From Clostridia bacterium (GTDB lineage Bacteria; Bacillota_A; Clostridia; Oscillospirales; Butyricicoccaceae), in the NCBI GenBank assembly GCA_017548175.1, contig JAFYMZ010000124.1, forward strand, positions 1-7,045: a DNA stretch of 7,045 nucleotides, in the 5' to 3' direction. The notes beneath the pieces are model-generated. The model was not told where the DNA came from, made no database searches, and worked only from the letters and a program-made list of their open reading frames with translations. How positions within the stretch are numbered: the stretch's first letter is position 1; each line of letters opens with the position of its first letter. Below are positions 6,472 through 7,045 of this stretch, piece after piece. Position numbers and translations under genes: made by a program.

Positions 6472-7045
6472 TTGAACAAGCAAAACAACAACCGAAAGAA
6501 AAAGAATAAAGGCTTTGGCTTTTATGTCATCGTCTTTCTGGTACTGCTGGGCACTGTGGGTGTGCTGATGAAGAACGGCGGCTTCAGCGCCGGCGGCAGC
6601 AGCAGCGAAGTGATCCGCGATGCCAGTTATTCTGACATCCAGCAGTACTTCTTCGACGAAAAGGTAGAAAAGTTCGAGGTCTACGGCACCGAACTGACCA
6701 TGGAACTGAAGGACGGCACCAAGGTGGAATACGTCTTGGCCGACTCCAATCAGCTGCGCGAAGATCTGGGCGAACTGATCGAAAGCCAGAAGCAGGCAGG
6801 CATCCTGTCCAGCTATGACTATCAGATGCCCGAAACCTCGCTCTTCACCCTCATCCTGCCTTACCTGATCCTCTTTGGCTTTATGCTGGTGCTGTACGTC
6901 TTCGTGGCAAGACGGCAGGGCGGTGGCGGCGGTGCCGCAAACTTCGGCAAGTCCCGCGCCAAACTGGCAACTCCCGGCCCCGACTCCCGCAAGGTCACCT
7001 TTGCTGACGTTGCCGGCGCCGACGAGGAAAAAGCCGACCTGCAAG
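6472..7045 (+). CDS. ftsH: ATP-dependent zinc metalloprotease FtsH, N-terminal part, cut by the right edge
   Basis: Membrane-anchored AAA+ protease that degrades misfolded membrane proteins and selected regulators. Only the first 191 codons are present. A basic cytoplasmic tail (1-14, rich in Asn and Lys) precedes membrane helix 1 (about 15-33), an extracytoplasmic domain (about 34-120), membrane helix 2 (about 123-146), a Gly-rich linker (150-154) and the family signature KSRAKL (160-165). The AAA+ entry motif VTFADVAGADEEK (175-187) follows. Walker A, the second region of homology and the HEXXH zinc site lie beyond the window. The start is TTG at 6472 with AGGAGG five bases upstream. It is the last visible gene of the operon, 19 bases after hpt. 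The N-terminal layout and VTFADVAG motif make the assignment firm although the catalytic part is unseen. Confidence 0.95.
   Translation, partial: MNKQNNNRKKKNKGFGFYVIVFLVLLGTVGVLMKNGGFSAGGSSSEVIRDASYSDIQQYFFDEKVEKFEVYGTELTMELKDGTKVEYVLADSNQLREDLGELIESQKQAGILSSYDYQMPETSLFTLILPYLILFGFMLVLYVFVARRQGGGGGAANFGKSRAKLATPGPDSRKVTFADVAGADEEKADLQ

Overview
The window looks like core chromosome of a GC-rich member of the Clostridia, probably a gut Oscillospiraceae (Faecalibacterium/Gemmiger/Subdoligranulum-like). This rests on the Firmicutes gene order, strong AGGAGG-type ribosome sites, G/C-dominated third codon positions, and a FolT plus a membrane-bound GdpP. The genus is inference. No mobile element, CRISPR array, tRNA or rRNA was seen.

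Layout. Bases 1-25 are the right part of a rho-independent terminator whose symmetry suggests it serves two convergent genes. folT, the folate-binding S component of an ECF transporter, lies on the minus strand at 36-539. A 197-base intergenic region (540-736) holds two back-to-back promoters and several small palindromes, plus a perfect DnaA-box 9-mer that covers the GTG start of the next gene. From 737 to the right edge six plus-strand genes are tightly packed: gdpP (c-di-AMP phosphodiesterase), rplI (ribosomal protein L9), dnaB (replicative helicase), tilS (tRNA-Ile lysidine synthetase), hpt (hypoxanthine phosphoribosyltransferase) and the first 191 codons of ftsH (membrane AAA+ protease, cut by the window edge). 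Gaps are 35, 35, -11, 2 and 19 bases, and no terminator lies between them, so they can be read as one operon. A good internal promoter sits inside the 3' end of tilS and would give hpt-ftsH its own transcript.

How they work together. The array joins two blocks that are separate in Bacillus subtilis, gdpP-rplI-dnaC and tilS-hprT-ftsH. It links second-messenger turnover, translation, replication, tRNA decoding, purine salvage and membrane proteolysis. These are mostly housekeeping functions, and I see no clearly new system. The points most worth a second look are the DnaA box on the gdpP start codon, the promoter embedded in tilS, the Ser in place of His in the GdpP GGGGH motif, and the joined operon.
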